This document shows, in pieces, positions 24,629 to 34,569 of a stretch of DNA of 39,419 nucleotides. Below the pieces are notes generated by a model. That model made no database searches and had not been told where the DNA came from. It was given only the letters and a program-made list of their open reading frames with translations. How positions within the stretch are numbered: position 1 is the stretch's first letter; every line of letters starts with the position of its first letter. The translations under genes and the position numbers were made by a program. The DNA comes from Candidatus Sulfotelmatobacter sp. (GTDB taxonomy: Bacteria; Acidobacteriota; Terriglobia; Terriglobales; Acidobacteriaceae). The stretch covers positions 1-39,419 of the forward strand of contig JASHNX010000050.1 of NCBI GenBank assembly GCA_030041415.1, given 5' to 3'.

Positions 24629-26383
24629 CTAGGTCTCCAGCCGGAAACGCGTCTCCGCCAGAGCATAAAGCTTGCGCCAGACCAGGCGGTTAATGGTCAC
24701 TACCGTTGCCGCCATCATCATCGTCGCGGCCAGCAGCAGATGAAAGTCGCCGCTATCGGTAGCTTGGCTGATCGTCGCTCCGAGTCCGGTGATCGTGTAG
24801 GTGTGTCCCTTGAAATGAAAATACTCGGCGACGATGCTGGCATTCCAAGCCCCGCCGGAAGCGGTTACCAAACCGGTCACAAGATAAGGAAAAATCCCTG
24901 GCAGAATCAGTTTTTTCCAGCGCGCAACCCCTCGAATGCTGAATACTGAACAACATTCTTTCAAGTCAGTTGGGATAGCCATCGCTCCGGCGATCACGTT
25001 GAACAACACGTACCACTGCGTTCCCAACAGCAAGACTACGATCGAAGCCAGGCCCAGCCCGCCCCCGATTTGAATCAGCACCAGAAGGATGACCGGAAGC
25101 AGGGCTGTCGCGGGCACCGATGCGGCAATCTGCGCAAGCGGCTGCGCAATCCGCGCCAGTTTGGGATTCGATGCAATGGCTACGCCGGCGGGAATTGTCC
25201 AGAGCGTGCCTATCAGCAGAGCCAGGTTAACTCGCAGGAAGGTTGCACCCAGCCCGACTGCCACCTGGTGCAGTTCCGAACTTTGCAGGCCGCCCAGAAT
25301 CATCGCCACCCGAATTACGCCATACCCGATAGCAGCCAGCGCGAGCAGGAGGATCACCCCAGCTACCCAATTTCTCCACGCGGGCGAAGAGCGTGCATCA
25401 TTTTCACTTTTCTCTCTGCGGCTAAAAAACAACAACAGGCGTTCGCCCAGTGGATGTAAGGTCCTTTCGCGAAGTTTTGCCAGCCCGCCCGAATGCTGCA
25501 AAAGATTAAACACCCACGACTGCGGAACATCGGTGCTTTCCACTTGCTCGACTTTGAACTTTTCTGCCCACGCGATCACCGGCCGCCATATAAACTGGTC
25601 GAGCAACACGATGACTAGAACCATCGTGGCCACTCCCCATAAGATCGAAACCGTATCGCCTTCGCTGGCCGCAGTCTGCAGGTAAGAACCGAGGCCGGGC
25701 AGACGAAAATCTCGCGTTCCCAAGACAAACATTTCGCACACCATCAGAGCGAACCATCCACCAGCGACCGACATCATGGAGTTCCAGACCAATCCGATTG
25801 CCGAAAACGGCAGTTCCATCTGCATAAAGCGTTGCCACCAGCTGAAGCGATAAACTGCCGCCGCTTCCCGCATCTCCCTCGGAATACTTTTCAGCGAGGC
25901 GTAAAAGCTGAAGGCCATGTTCCACACCTGACCGGTGAAGATGAGAAGGATGGCGCCCATCTCCAAGCCCAACTGGCGGCCCGGAAAAAGAGCGACCATC
26001 GCGAGCATCACGCCCGGCAGAAAACTGAGAACTGGAATCGACTGCAGCACGTCGAGCAAGGGAATCATGAAGCGCTCAGCGCGCGGGTTATAAGCGGCGA
26101 CATAGCCATACACCAGCGTGAAAATCAGGCTAAGGACGTAGGCAATCGTGATGCGCAGCAGCGAGTACCCCGCATATGCAGGCAGAGCCCAAATGCTGCG
26201 CGAAATCTCAACCGATGGAGTAAACGGTCCGAACCAAGAATGTCCTACCGTTACGATTCCATAAAAAAGCGCGATCGCCGCCCCGAACATGATCACATCG
26301 GGCAAGCGCGAGACTTCGATGCTCGGCAACTGTGACCACAACCGATAGGCCGAGAACCCGCGAAGGCTGATCCCTTTTTTCAT
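24629..26383 (-). CDS. ABC importer permease, two fused NitT/TauT-type domains
   Basis: A 584-residue protein holding two BPD_transp_1 permease domains, each of about six helices, joined by a cytoplasmic linker around residues 290-330. The coupling (EAA) loops are visible: EMREAAAVYRFSWWQRFMQM in the first half and LKECCSVFSIRGVARWKKLI in the second. The domains resemble permeases of nitrate, sulfonate and bicarbonate importers. The ATPase gene lies immediately upstream (27879-26446). No periplasmic binding protein gene is nearby. The ATG at 26383 is chosen over a TTG 21 bases upstream. Substrate unknown; the fusion means one polypeptide can make the whole membrane channel. Confidence 0.85.
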   Translation of the reverse strand: MKKGISLRGFSAYRLWSQLPSIEVSRLPDVIMFGAAIALFYGIVTVGHSWFGPFTPSVEISRSIWALPAYAGYSLLRITIAYVLSLIFTLVYGYVAAYNPRAERFMIPLLDVLQSIPVLSFLPGVMLAMVALFPGRQLGLEMGAILLIFTGQVWNMAFSFYASLKSIPREMREAAAVYRFSWWQRFMQMELPFSAIGLVWNSMMSVAGGWFALMVCEMFVLGTRDFRLPGLGSYLQTAASEGDTVSILWGVATMVLVIVLLDQFIWRPVIAWAEKFKVEQVESTDVPQSWVFNLLQHSGGLAKLRERTLHPLGERLLLFFSRREKSENDARSSPAWRNWVAGVILLLALAAIGYGVIRVAMILGGLQSSELHQVAVGLGATFLRVNLALLIGTLWTIPAGVAIASNPKLARIAQPLAQIAASVPATALLPVILLVLIQIGGGLGLASIVVLLLGTQWYVLFNVIAGAMAIPTDLKECCSVFSIRGVARWKKLILPGIFPYLVTGLVTASGGAWNASIVAEYFHFKGHTYTITGLGATISQATDSGDFHLLLAATMMMAATVVTINRLVWRKLYALAETRFRLET

Positions 26384-26445
26384 AAATGCCGTTATTTCCC
26401 TCAACGGAATTCGCGATCGAGTCTTCGTGATCGAAGCTCGTAAAG

Positions 26446-27879
26446 CTAAGGCTCTCTCGAGTTCGAACTGCGCTTCTCGACCGCCGGTTCGGCGGATTTT
26501 TCACTGGGAGTTGGCCCGAGTTGGAGCCTCTCTACGTCTGAGGCCTCGGCTTGCGTCAGGCGGCCGCTATCGCGGTCATAATCGAAAATCTCGGCGTAGC
26601 GGCCCCAGTTCGTCGCTGTATCGAATTGCCGCTGTACCTCATCCTCAGTGAAGTGCTCATCCAGAATGTCGCGAAAGAAATCATCATTGATCGAGTGATC
26701 GGATTTTCGCTTCAGCACGTTGTCGATCTGTTTCAGGATCGTCACATGATCCAGCGCGGCTTGGCGGAACAACACTTTGCGTTTCTGAATATCCGCGTCC
26801 GCAAATTCCGCTCCCTGCGCGGAGAGTTGCACATCGCCCTCACGCAGCCAGGCAAAGCCCAACAATTGACACGCCTCGAGGATCGGGAGCAAATCCTCTA
26901 CGTCCATGACCAGGTCTTCGCTCAGCCGGAACAGGTCTTCCTTCCCCCCGCGATCGTGAAGCAGTTCGAGCAGGCCGGCGATTCCGCCGACACGTGCATG
27001 CGGGAGCATCTGATACTTGCTCAGCCGTAGCGGAGCCTGGCCTTTTTTCAAACCTCCCGGCGGCAACGCGATTTCGCCCGTGCTCTCCGGATCGGGCGGG
27101 GCATGTTCGACATCAGGCTCGGTCATCACTTTGTAGATGTAGTCGACGAGTTCGACAAAACGAGCAGATTTCCGGTCGCGCGGGTGCGAAATGCGCACAT
27201 TGATGTCTGACCGAATTCGCGCCGGATTTCGCCCCAGTACCACGATCCGGTCGGCCAGCATGACTGCCTCTTCGATGTTGTGCGTGACAATGAAAATGGC
27301 GCTGGTGGTCATTTTCTTATTTAGCCATAATTCCAGCAGCTCGCCCCGCAGATTCTCTGCTGTGAGGACATCGAGCGCGGAAAACGGCTCGTCCATGAAC
27401 AGAACTTCCGGTTCGACCACCAACGCCCGCGCAAAACCCACGCGTTGCTTCATGCCTCCGGAGAGCTCTTTGGGATAAGCGGTTTCGAAGCCATCAAGTC
27501 CAACGGTGTCGAGCGTACGGAGCGCGCGCTTTCGGCGTTCTATGGCCGCAACGCCCCGCGCCTGCAACGGTGCCTCAACATTTTCCAGTACTGTGAGCCA
27601 GGGGAACAACGCGAAACTCTGAAAAACGATGGCAACGTTCGGAACTTGTGAGTCCACAGGCTTGCCCTGCCAGAATAATGCTCCTGACGAAGGCTGCGAT
27701 AAGCCACTTAATATGCGCAGCAGGGTGGATTTCCCGCAACCCGAAGCACCAAGCAAGGCGACAATCTTCCCCGCTTCGATGGCAAAATCCATCAGCCCAA
27801 CAACCTGAATGCGCGTGCCATCCGGCTGCGGATACCATTTTTCGATAGCTCGGCCTTCGATAATTGGTGTACTCGGCAC
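26446..27879 (-). CDS. ABC importer ATPase with C-terminal AAA-associated domain
   Basis: A 477-residue protein. The ATPase domain covers about residues 5-255: Walker A LGASGCGKST (43-52), the Q-loop VFQSFALFPW, signature LSGGMKQRVG, Walker B VLFMDEPFSALD and the switch FIVTHNIEEAV. This is the NitT/TauT (NrtD/SsuB/TauB) type. The extra C-terminal part (about 290-455) resembles the helical AAA-associated domain found on some of these ATPases; it may regulate transport. The last 20 residues are charged and look disordered. It starts with GTG, with GGGGAG about six bases upstream. It ends 62 bases before the fused permease and is probably in the same messenger. Confidence 0.88.
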   Translation of the reverse strand: MPSTPIIEGRAIEKWYPQPDGTRIQVVGLMDFAIEAGKIVALLGASGCGKSTLLRILSGLSQPSSGALFWQGKPVDSQVPNVAIVFQSFALFPWLTVLENVEAPLQARGVAAIERRKRALRTLDTVGLDGFETAYPKELSGGMKQRVGFARALVVEPEVLFMDEPFSALDVLTAENLRGELLELWLNKKMTTSAIFIVTHNIEEAVMLADRIVVLGRNPARIRSDINVRISHPRDRKSARFVELVDYIYKVMTEPDVEHAPPDPESTGEIALPPGGLKKGQAPLRLSKYQMLPHARVGGIAGLLELLHDRGGKEDLFRLSEDLVMDVEDLLPILEACQLLGFAWLREGDVQLSAQGAEFADADIQKRKVLFRQAALDHVTILKQIDNVLKRKSDHSINDDFFRDILDEHFTEDEVQRQFDTATNWGRYAEIFDYDRDSGRLTQAEASDVERLQLGPTPSEKSAEPAVEKRSSNSREP

Positions 27880-27969
27880 GTAAACTCCCCATACCTTCTA
27901 TACACGATTGCCGCGGAGGCGCAAAGCTCACCCGCCGCTTTAACATTGCATTTACATTTTGGAGACTCT

Positions 27970-29496
27970 TCAGGCTGCGAAGTCTTGTTCCCGCAGAACG
28001 GGAATTTGTTGCGGTAGGCGGTCTGTGACCTCAACGAGGCGTGCCAGTTTCCTGCATAGTTCATCAGTGATCTGCGCCGACGAGAAGCGCCACTTCCAAT
28101 TGCCGTCTTCACGGCTGGGTGTGTTCATACGGGCCTCGCTTCCAAGACCCAGCACATCCTGTAAGGGAATCAAAGCCAGCTCGGCCACCGAACTCAGGGC
28201 CGAGCGAATAAACGCCCACTGAATGCCATCCGTGCAGCATCCGAGATAAGCTTCTGCGCTTCGGCGTACACGATCGTCAGCCGATGTATACCAGCCCACC
28301 GTTGTATCGTTATCGTGAGTTCCGGTGTAAATGACTTTCCCGGCAGCGCGATGCGGCAGATACATGTGCGCGCCCTCATCGCTGAAACCGAATTGCATTA
28401 CTGACATACCGGGAATTTTCAGCCTGTCCCGCAGAGCGTGGACTTCCGGCGTGATGTAGCCAAGATCTTCGGCAAAGAATGGCAGCCCGCCCAAAGCCTC
28501 GGCCAGTCTTTGAAACAGCGCGTCGCGAGGACCATCCACCCATCGTCCATTAATCGCAGTTGAGTCGCCCGCCGGAATTTCCCAGAACTGGTCGAACCCG
28601 CGAAAGTGATCGAGACGGATGTAATCGCAATTCCGCGTCGCCCACTGCAACCGCTCGATCCACCACTTATAACCGCGCTGTTTCATGACGTCCCAGCGGT
28701 ACAGAGGATTTCCCCATCGCTGCCCGGTCGCGCTGAAAAAATCCGGTGGCACGCCCGACACGACTTCGGGCTCGAGTTTGTCATTCAGACGGAAGAGTTC
28801 GGAGCGAGCCCAGACATCGGCGCTGTCATAGTTCACGAAAATTGCCAAATCGCCGACCAGCCGAACCCGGCGCTCGGAAGCGTATCTCCGCAACGCATTC
28901 CATTGCTCGTAGAACGCAAACTGCAGCGCGCAGCGGACCTGGAGATCTTCGGCTAATTCATTTCGCGCTTGCACAATGGCTTGGGGTTCGCGGCGTGCCA
29001 GTTCTGGAGGCCAGTGATTCCAGCTTGTTAACTTGTGCCGCGAACGAAGCGCATCGAACAAAACAAAATCATCGAGCCACTGTGCGTTCTCTTTGCAGAA
29101 GCATGCAAAGCGCTGCCGCGCCGATCCCGATGCAGTCTTAACAAATCCGCGCGCCGCTTCGAAGAGGACCGGCATTTTCGTTGCAAAAACCTGATCATAT
29201 TCAACGCGATCGGCCTCGGTGGGCAAATGCGAGAGCTTCGCGGCGTCAATCCAACCATGATCGGCGAGACGCTCGAGGCTAATTAGGAGTGGATTACCCG
29301 CGAAGGCAGAGATTGAGGAATAGGGAGAGTTGCCATAGCCCAGCGGTCCCAGCGGTAGAACCTGCCATAAACTCTGGCTTGCTAAAGCCAGTGAATCGAG
29401 AAAAGCGTACGCTGCGGGACCAAAGTCACCGATGCCGCCGCGCGAGGGCAACGACGTTGGATGTAGCAGAATGCCGGCAGCACGCGGAAACGGCAT
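27970..29496 (-). CDS. malQ: 4-alpha-glucanotransferase (amylomaltase, GH77)
   Basis: A 508-residue GH77 enzyme that transfers alpha-1,4-glucan segments between maltooligosaccharides. It begins with AAGILLHPTSLPSRGGIGDF. The catalytic residues are D296 in YIRLDHFRGF, E343 in FAEDLGYITPE and D395 in TGTHDNDT, the expected spacing. Also seen are LWQVLPLGPLGYGNSPYSS and VVSGVPPDFFSATGQRWGNP. The length matches Thermus-type MalQ. It stands between the ABC ATPase gene and the PpiD-like gene, all on the minus strand, with gaps of about 90 bases each, so an operon is possible but not proven. No other glycogen gene is in the window. Confidence 0.95.
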   Translation of the reverse strand: MPFPRAAGILLHPTSLPSRGGIGDFGPAAYAFLDSLALASQSLWQVLPLGPLGYGNSPYSSISAFAGNPLLISLERLADHGWIDAAKLSHLPTEADRVEYDQVFATKMPVLFEAARGFVKTASGSARQRFACFCKENAQWLDDFVLFDALRSRHKLTSWNHWPPELARREPQAIVQARNELAEDLQVRCALQFAFYEQWNALRRYASERRVRLVGDLAIFVNYDSADVWARSELFRLNDKLEPEVVSGVPPDFFSATGQRWGNPLYRWDVMKQRGYKWWIERLQWATRNCDYIRLDHFRGFDQFWEIPAGDSTAINGRWVDGPRDALFQRLAEALGGLPFFAEDLGYITPEVHALRDRLKIPGMSVMQFGFSDEGAHMYLPHRAAGKVIYTGTHDNDTTVGWYTSADDRVRRSAEAYLGCCTDGIQWAFIRSALSSVAELALIPLQDVLGLGSEARMNTPSREDGNWKWRFSSAQITDELCRKLARLVEVTDRLPQQIPVLREQDFAA

Positions 29497-29582
29497 GTAA
29501 CTCGAAAAAACACTTTCAACGCTTCGTACAAAGGATCAGCCCTGGGGCGCTCGATGTAACGCTGCGATCGAAGACAGCCGCT

Positions 29583-31568
29583 CTACATTCCAGGTTCGCC
29601 TTCGGGCCGCGTCAGCGTCTTCAACTCGTCCTGGTTGATCTTGATCTTACCCGACTTTTCCATCTGGTCGCGGAGGTTCGTCACAAACAATTCGAAAACC
29701 TGTTGCTCCTTCCCCTGCAAAATCGTGTCGCGAATCTGATCTTTTTTGGCCGCGTAGTCGGCCTCTGTTGGAGCCTGCACTTCAAGCATAGAAATGACCA
29801 CACCATTGCCGCCGCTCCTGATAGGACCGCTGACATCTCCTGGCTTCATGCTGAACGCAATTGACGCCTGGCCGGTCATCGAACCGATATCGGGAACTTG
29901 GCCATCTGGCGCGACGAAATCGGTGGTCTTGACCGTTGCGCCCAACTCCTTCGCCGCCTTTTTCAGGTCATGTTGCGCCTTGGCACGGTCGGAAAGTTCC
30001 TGAATCTTTTGAGAAAGCAGGACATTCGATCGTTCGCTCTTGAAATCCTCTTCCACCTTGGTACGAATCTGATCGAATGTCGGCGTGGATTGCGGCTTTA
30101 CCGCCAGCAACTGAAACACAACGAAGCCCTGTGAAGTTGGGGCCATCTCGGGCGCTGATTTTTCCTCAGCGGCAAAAACCGCGTCCGTAAACTGCGAGGC
30201 GGGGCCGATGCCCGGGACGACATCCTGGCGGCCGAAGAAATCCGGTGTCGTCACCGGAATGTGCTGGGCCGAGGCGGCAGCATCCAAGCCCACTTTCTGC
30301 GCCTGCTGCAGCAAGTCATCCGCCTGTTTCTGAGCCAGTTGCTGCGCCTGTTGCTGTTTGAGAATCGGCTCGATCTGGTCCTTAACCTCGTCCAGCGTCT
30401 TCATGTGGGCTTCCTGCTTCGCATCGACGCGAATGATGTGGAAACCGTAACTGCTCTTTACCAGATCGCTGATCTGTCCGATAGGCAATGAAAACGCCGC
30501 TTTCTCAAACTCGGGGACCGTGCGCCCTCGGCCAATCCATCCCAATGATCCCCCTTGCTTTGCGCTGCCCGGATCATCCGAGTATTTCTTGGCAAGTTCT
30601 TCGAAATTCGCGCCCCCTTTTAGCTGCTTGAGCAAATCTTCCGCGCGGCGCTGAGCATCCTGCGCACCTTTTTCGTCCACTTTGCCATCCGGCCCCGGAA
30701 GCGGCGTCTTGATCAGAATGTGGCTGACCTTCACCTGCTCCGGAGTGCGGTATTGATCCCGATGCTGGTCGTAATAAGCTTGCAGCTCCTGCTGCGTAAT
30801 CTGCACACCGCTTTCGACTTTCGAAGTATCGATGGCCGCGTACTTCACCTTTCGCTTTTCGGGAATCGAATTTGCATACGTCTTCTGATGGCTGTCGTAA
30901 AAAGCCTTCAGTTCGTCAGCAGTCGGATGTAAGCCCTTCTTTATATCTTCCTGCGTCAACACAGCGTAGTCGAACTTTACCTTGGTGTTCTGCTTATTGA
31001 ATTCTTGTCGAACTTCCCCGTCGCTCACGGTCGCGCTGCCGGTGATCACAGCCTGCAGTTTGCTGATCATAATCTCCTTGGCAACGTTGCTTTCAAAAAC
31101 CGCCGGCGTAAGGTTGGCCCGTTGCAGCATTTCTTCGTATTCGGTCTGGCCGATAAAATTTCCGCCGGGGAAGAAATATTCGGCATAGCGACCATGTTGC
31201 AGCTCGTCTTTCACCTCGTCGGGCGTGGCTTTGAACCCCATACGGTGTGCTTCCGCGAGCAGTGCCTCTCGATCGATCAATTGGTCTGCGGCGCGCTGTG
31301 CAAAGAATGGCAGGAGCATGGAAGCATTTTTTCCCAGCTGTGCCCCCTGTTGCTGCAGCATCTGGCGAGCCGCATCGCGCACCTGTTCAACGGTCACATC
31401 CTGGCCTTCGACCTTCGCGATCACGCCTTTGCCGGGAGTCCCTGTCAGCTCGCCTCCGAGACTACCCCCGGGGACAAGCACGATTACCATCGCGGCGCAA
31501 ATGACCAGTAAGAGTCCGCTGAGCACAATTTTCTTAATTGGACCTTCAGTTTGCAGGAATCGAATCAT
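29583..31568 (-). CDS. PpiD/SurA-like membrane-anchored peptidyl-prolyl isomerase
   Basis: A 661-residue foldase. An N-terminal membrane anchor (about residues 11-33, KIVLSGLLLVICAAMVIVLV) is followed by a SurA_N-type helical region (about 50-270). One PPIC rotamase domain (about 275-380; VKVSHILIK through GGSLGWIGRGRTVPEF to GFHIIRV) is followed by a second helical region with another partly conserved rotamase-like segment near 500-560. The plan is that of PpiD, which holds and folds newly exported proteins at the outer face of the inner membrane. The ATG at 31568 is chosen because the anchor begins there. A TATAAT lies 37 bases upstream. The gene diverges from the GH2 gene. Confidence 0.88.
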   Translation of the reverse strand: MIRFLQTEGPIKKIVLSGLLLVICAAMVIVLVPGGSLGGELTGTPGKGVIAKVEGQDVTVEQVRDAARQMLQQQGAQLGKNASMLLPFFAQRAADQLIDREALLAEAHRMGFKATPDEVKDELQHGRYAEYFFPGGNFIGQTEYEEMLQRANLTPAVFESNVAKEIMISKLQAVITGSATVSDGEVRQEFNKQNTKVKFDYAVLTQEDIKKGLHPTADELKAFYDSHQKTYANSIPEKRKVKYAAIDTSKVESGVQITQQELQAYYDQHRDQYRTPEQVKVSHILIKTPLPGPDGKVDEKGAQDAQRRAEDLLKQLKGGANFEELAKKYSDDPGSAKQGGSLGWIGRGRTVPEFEKAAFSLPIGQISDLVKSSYGFHIIRVDAKQEAHMKTLDEVKDQIEPILKQQQAQQLAQKQADDLLQQAQKVGLDAAASAQHIPVTTPDFFGRQDVVPGIGPASQFTDAVFAAEEKSAPEMAPTSQGFVVFQLLAVKPQSTPTFDQIRTKVEEDFKSERSNVLLSQKIQELSDRAKAQHDLKKAAKELGATVKTTDFVAPDGQVPDIGSMTGQASIAFSMKPGDVSGPIRSGGNGVVISMLEVQAPTEADYAAKKDQIRDTILQGKEQQVFELFVTNLRDQMEKSGKIKINQDELKTLTRPEGEPGM

Positions 31569-31604
31569 CTTCTTGATACTCCAGAGATATTTGCGGAATT
31601 TTGT

Positions 31605-31610
31605 ATTATA
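31605..31610 (-). promoter_or_regulatory. Candidate -10 box for the PpiD-like gene
   Basis: The minus strand reads TATAAT here, 36 bases before the ATG at 31568. I see no clear -35 at the usual distance. The region 31569-31766 is the shared upstream region of two divergent genes. Confidence 0.35.
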
Positions 31611-31766
31611 AACCACCGCTGACGCGGCCGATTGCCCATCCCATGCAGCGAAATTTTGGCTCCGCGAGCGCTTCCTGCAGTATCGCCTATTGAAACGTAT
31701 CAATAGACGTGTTATCCATCTAGTGCTCGACTTCCGCATGGATTCCTGCGGGAGCAGCCACCCATC

Positions 31767-34484
31767 ATGAACTTCACCAAACTGCTCGTGCGCGTTCAGA
31801 CGTTTTTCCAAATAGTCATTCTCTTCGTGGTCGGCTGTCAGGTCGCCGTCGTCGCACAAGGCGCCTCAAATCGTTCTGCGGAAAAAGCAAGCTCAGAGCG
31901 TCTCGTGCTTCGAGATTCGTGGATGCTGCAATCCTCCGCCAAAATTCAGGCGGACGGAAAAGTAATCTCTAGTCTCAACTTCGCCTCGAACGGATGGCAT
32001 CGCGCTACGGTTCCCACTACTGTTGTGGCTGCACTGGTCAAGGATAAGACGCTTCCCGATCCGTTTTTTGCCATGAACCTTCGGCAATTTCCTGGCGTCA
32101 CATACCCGATCGGCGGCAATTTCTCGAATATTGCCATGCAGCCGGATAGCCCGTACGCGGTCGCGTGGTGGTATCGCAAACAGTTCGCCGTGCCAGCTTC
32201 CTATTCGGGCAAGAGTGTCTGGCTGAATTTCAGAGGGATCAACTATCGTGCCGATGTCTGGCTAAACGGAAAGCAGATCACCGATTCGAATCAAATCGCT
32301 GGAGCATGGCGCACTTATGAATTAAACGTAACCAATGCGCTGAAGCCCGGCGCGGAAAACGTCCTCGCCGTACAGGTTTTTGCTCCTACTGAGAACGACT
32401 TTGCCATTACCTTCGTCGACTGGAATCCTGCCCCTCCCGACAAAAACATGGGGCTCTGGCGCGAGGTCTACCTGACTGCCAGTGGGCCGGTCGCTGTGCG
32501 CCATCCTGCCGTCGTATCGAAGCTGGACTTACCCGCTACAGATTCCGCGCGGCTTACGGTCACTGCACAACTTAAGAATGGAACCGACCATGCCGTGAAC
32601 GGAAAGTTAACCGGGCAGATCGACAACGTGAAATTTGAGCAGCCGGTTGAGCTGGCAGCAAACGAATCCAAAGACGTAACCTTCACGCCCGAACAGTATC
32701 CCCAGCTCGTGTTTGCAAACCCCCGCCTATGGTGGCCGGCGCAGATGGGTAAACCGAATCTTTACCCGCTCACGATGACCTTTGAAGTTAATGGCAAAGC
32801 CAGCGATCAGTCGCACTCTGAATTCGGCATTCGGGAAATCACTTCCGATCTCAACTCAGTCGGCGGCCGCGCATTTCATATCAATGGCAAGAATATTCTG
32901 ATTCGCGGCGGCGGCTGGACGCCCGACATGATGCTTCGCGAAGACTCGCAGCGCCTGCACGATCAGTTTCAGTATGTGCACGACATGGGCCTCAACACCG
33001 TTCGCCTCGAAGGCAAACTCGAGACCGACGAGTTCTTCGACATCGCCGACCACGACGGCATACTCGTGATGGCTGGCTGGTGCTGCTGCGACTTCTGGGA
33101 GCGTTGGAGCCGATGGAAGCCGGAAGATTACGAAATCGCGAAGCAATCGCTGCGTGATCAGATGTATCGCTTGCGAAGCCATCCCAGCCTGGTGATGTGG
33201 TTGAATGGCAGCGACAACCCGCCTCCGCCCGATGTTGAGCAGATGTATCTCGACATCGAAAAGCAGATGCTCTGGCCGAATCCAATCGTCTCCTCCGCGA
33301 CAGGAAAGCCAACCTCTGTTACCGGCGACAGCGGCGTAAAAATGACCGGACCCTATGAGTACATCGCTCCGGGTTATTGGGAAGAGGACAATCCGCAAAC
33401 GCGCAACGACCGCAAACAGTGCAACCCAGGCGGTTGCGGAGGCGCGTACGGCTTTAACACCGAAACCAGCATGGGGCCGGCCATTCCGCCGATCGAGAGC
33501 ATTCGAGCGATGGTCGGCAAAGATCACCTCTGGCCAATTGACGATGTCTGGAACTATCACGCCGGGGGCGGAGAATTTAAAACTCTGAACGTCTTCAGCA
33601 CTGCGCTGGAGCAACGCTACGGAAAATCGGGCAGCGTGGAAGATTACGCCTCCAAGTCGCAGATGCAAACTTACGAAGGCGTGCGAGCGATGTACGAAGC
33701 CTACAGTCGCAACAAGTATCAGTCTACCGGGGTCATCCAGTGGATGTTAAACAACGCCTGGCCTTCGATGATCTGGCATCTGTATGACTACTATTTGCGC
33801 CCAGGAGGAGGATATTTCGGCGCAAAGAAAGCGATGGAATCGCTGCACCCCATTTATGGATACGACGATCACTCAGTCTGGGTGGTGAGCAGCCAATATG
33901 AAGATGCGAAGGACCTGAAACTGACGACGAAGATCTATAACCTCGACATGACGGAGAAATTTTCGCACGAGGATTCCGTCGACGCACCTGCAGACAGCAC
34001 GGCGAAGGTCTTCGCCTTGCCGGACGTGGAGGGACTGAGCCCGGTTTATTTTCTTGTTCTGCGCCTTAGCGATTCAGCGGGCAAGCTGGTCGGCTCGAAT
34101 TTCTACTGGCTCTCTACCAAGCCCGAAACCATCGACTGGGCGAAATCCACTTGGTGGATGACCCCGACGGAATCGTTTGCCGATTACACTGCGCTATCTC
34201 AGTTGCCGAAAGTGAAGCTTAAGTTTTCTGAGCGCACTGAGCGCAAAGGCGAGGAGACTGTTACGCACGTAATGGTTGAGAATCCAAGCAAGAGCCTGGC
34301 ATTTTTCGTGCGGCTAAAAGTAGATAAAGGAATGCACGGCGAGGAAATTCTCCCGGTCGTTTGGCAGGATAACTATATTTCCTTGATGCCAGGCGAAAAG
34401 CGGGAATTGACAGCCACCTATCGCACGAGCGAACTAGGCACGGAGAAAGCTGAGGCGGAAGTCAGCGGCTGGAACGCGCAATAA
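31767..34484 (+). CDS. Secreted GH2 enzyme, exo-beta-D-glucosaminidase (CsxA)-like
   Basis: A 905-residue exported GH2 protein. The signal segment ends in VVGC (Cys24), which fits a lipobox, so it may be a lipoprotein; cleavage after VAQGA is the alternative. A sugar-binding jelly-roll (about 50-240) contains VWLNFRGINYRADVWLNGKQ. An Ig-like domain and the TIM barrel (about 365-680) follow. The acid/base is probably D483 in WLNGSDNPPPPDVE and the nucleophile E566 in FNTETSMGP, as in the exo-glucosaminidase CsxA, where the GSD motif replaces the usual N-E of GH2. Further Ig-like domains complete it. It would release glucosamine from chitosan ends; a mannosidase activity is a less likely alternative. 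Confidence 0.85.
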   Translation: MNFTKLLVRVQTFFQIVILFVVGCQVAVVAQGASNRSAEKASSERLVLRDSWMLQSSAKIQADGKVISSLNFASNGWHRATVPTTVVAALVKDKTLPDPFFAMNLRQFPGVTYPIGGNFSNIAMQPDSPYAVAWWYRKQFAVPASYSGKSVWLNFRGINYRADVWLNGKQITDSNQIAGAWRTYELNVTNALKPGAENVLAVQVFAPTENDFAITFVDWNPAPPDKNMGLWREVYLTASGPVAVRHPAVVSKLDLPATDSARLTVTAQLKNGTDHAVNGKLTGQIDNVKFEQPVELAANESKDVTFTPEQYPQLVFANPRLWWPAQMGKPNLYPLTMTFEVNGKASDQSHSEFGIREITSDLNSVGGRAFHINGKNILIRGGGWTPDMMLREDSQRLHDQFQYVHDMGLNTVRLEGKLETDEFFDIADHDGILVMAGWCCCDFWERWSRWKPEDYEIAKQSLRDQMYRLRSHPSLVMWLNGSDNPPPPDVEQMYLDIEKQMLWPNPIVSSATGKPTSVTGDSGVKMTGPYEYIAPGYWEEDNPQTRNDRKQCNPGGCGGAYGFNTETSMGPAIPPIESIRAMVGKDHLWPIDDVWNYHAGGGEFKTLNVFSTALEQRYGKSGSVEDYASKSQMQTYEGVRAMYEAYSRNKYQSTGVIQWMLNNAWPSMIWHLYDYYLRPGGGYFGAKKAMESLHPIYGYDDHSVWVVSSQYEDAKDLKLTTKIYNLDMTEKFSHEDSVDAPADSTAKVFALPDVEGLSPVYFLVLRLSDSAGKLVGSNFYWLSTKPETIDWAKSTWWMTPTESFADYTALSQLPKVKLKFSERTERKGEETVTHVMVENPSKSLAFFVRLKVDKGMHGEEILPVVWQDNYISLMPGEKRELTATYRTSELGTEKAEAEVSGWNAQ

Positions 34485-34569
34485 GGAACGACTTGTAAGT
34501 TTTAATTGAGTAATTTGGCAACTGGAATCCAGGCTATAACATTAGTAGGGGACGGTAGTCGGCGAAAGG

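Noticed and set aside
29372-29396. Small hairpin ctggctt-gcta-aagccag inside malQ
   Set aside because: The protein here is the normal conserved LWQVLPLG region of GH77 with no extra residues, so it is not an insertion.
32856-33668. Long minus-strand open frame opposite the GH2 gene
   Set aside because: Antisense to the conserved catalytic barrel; no motifs of its own.
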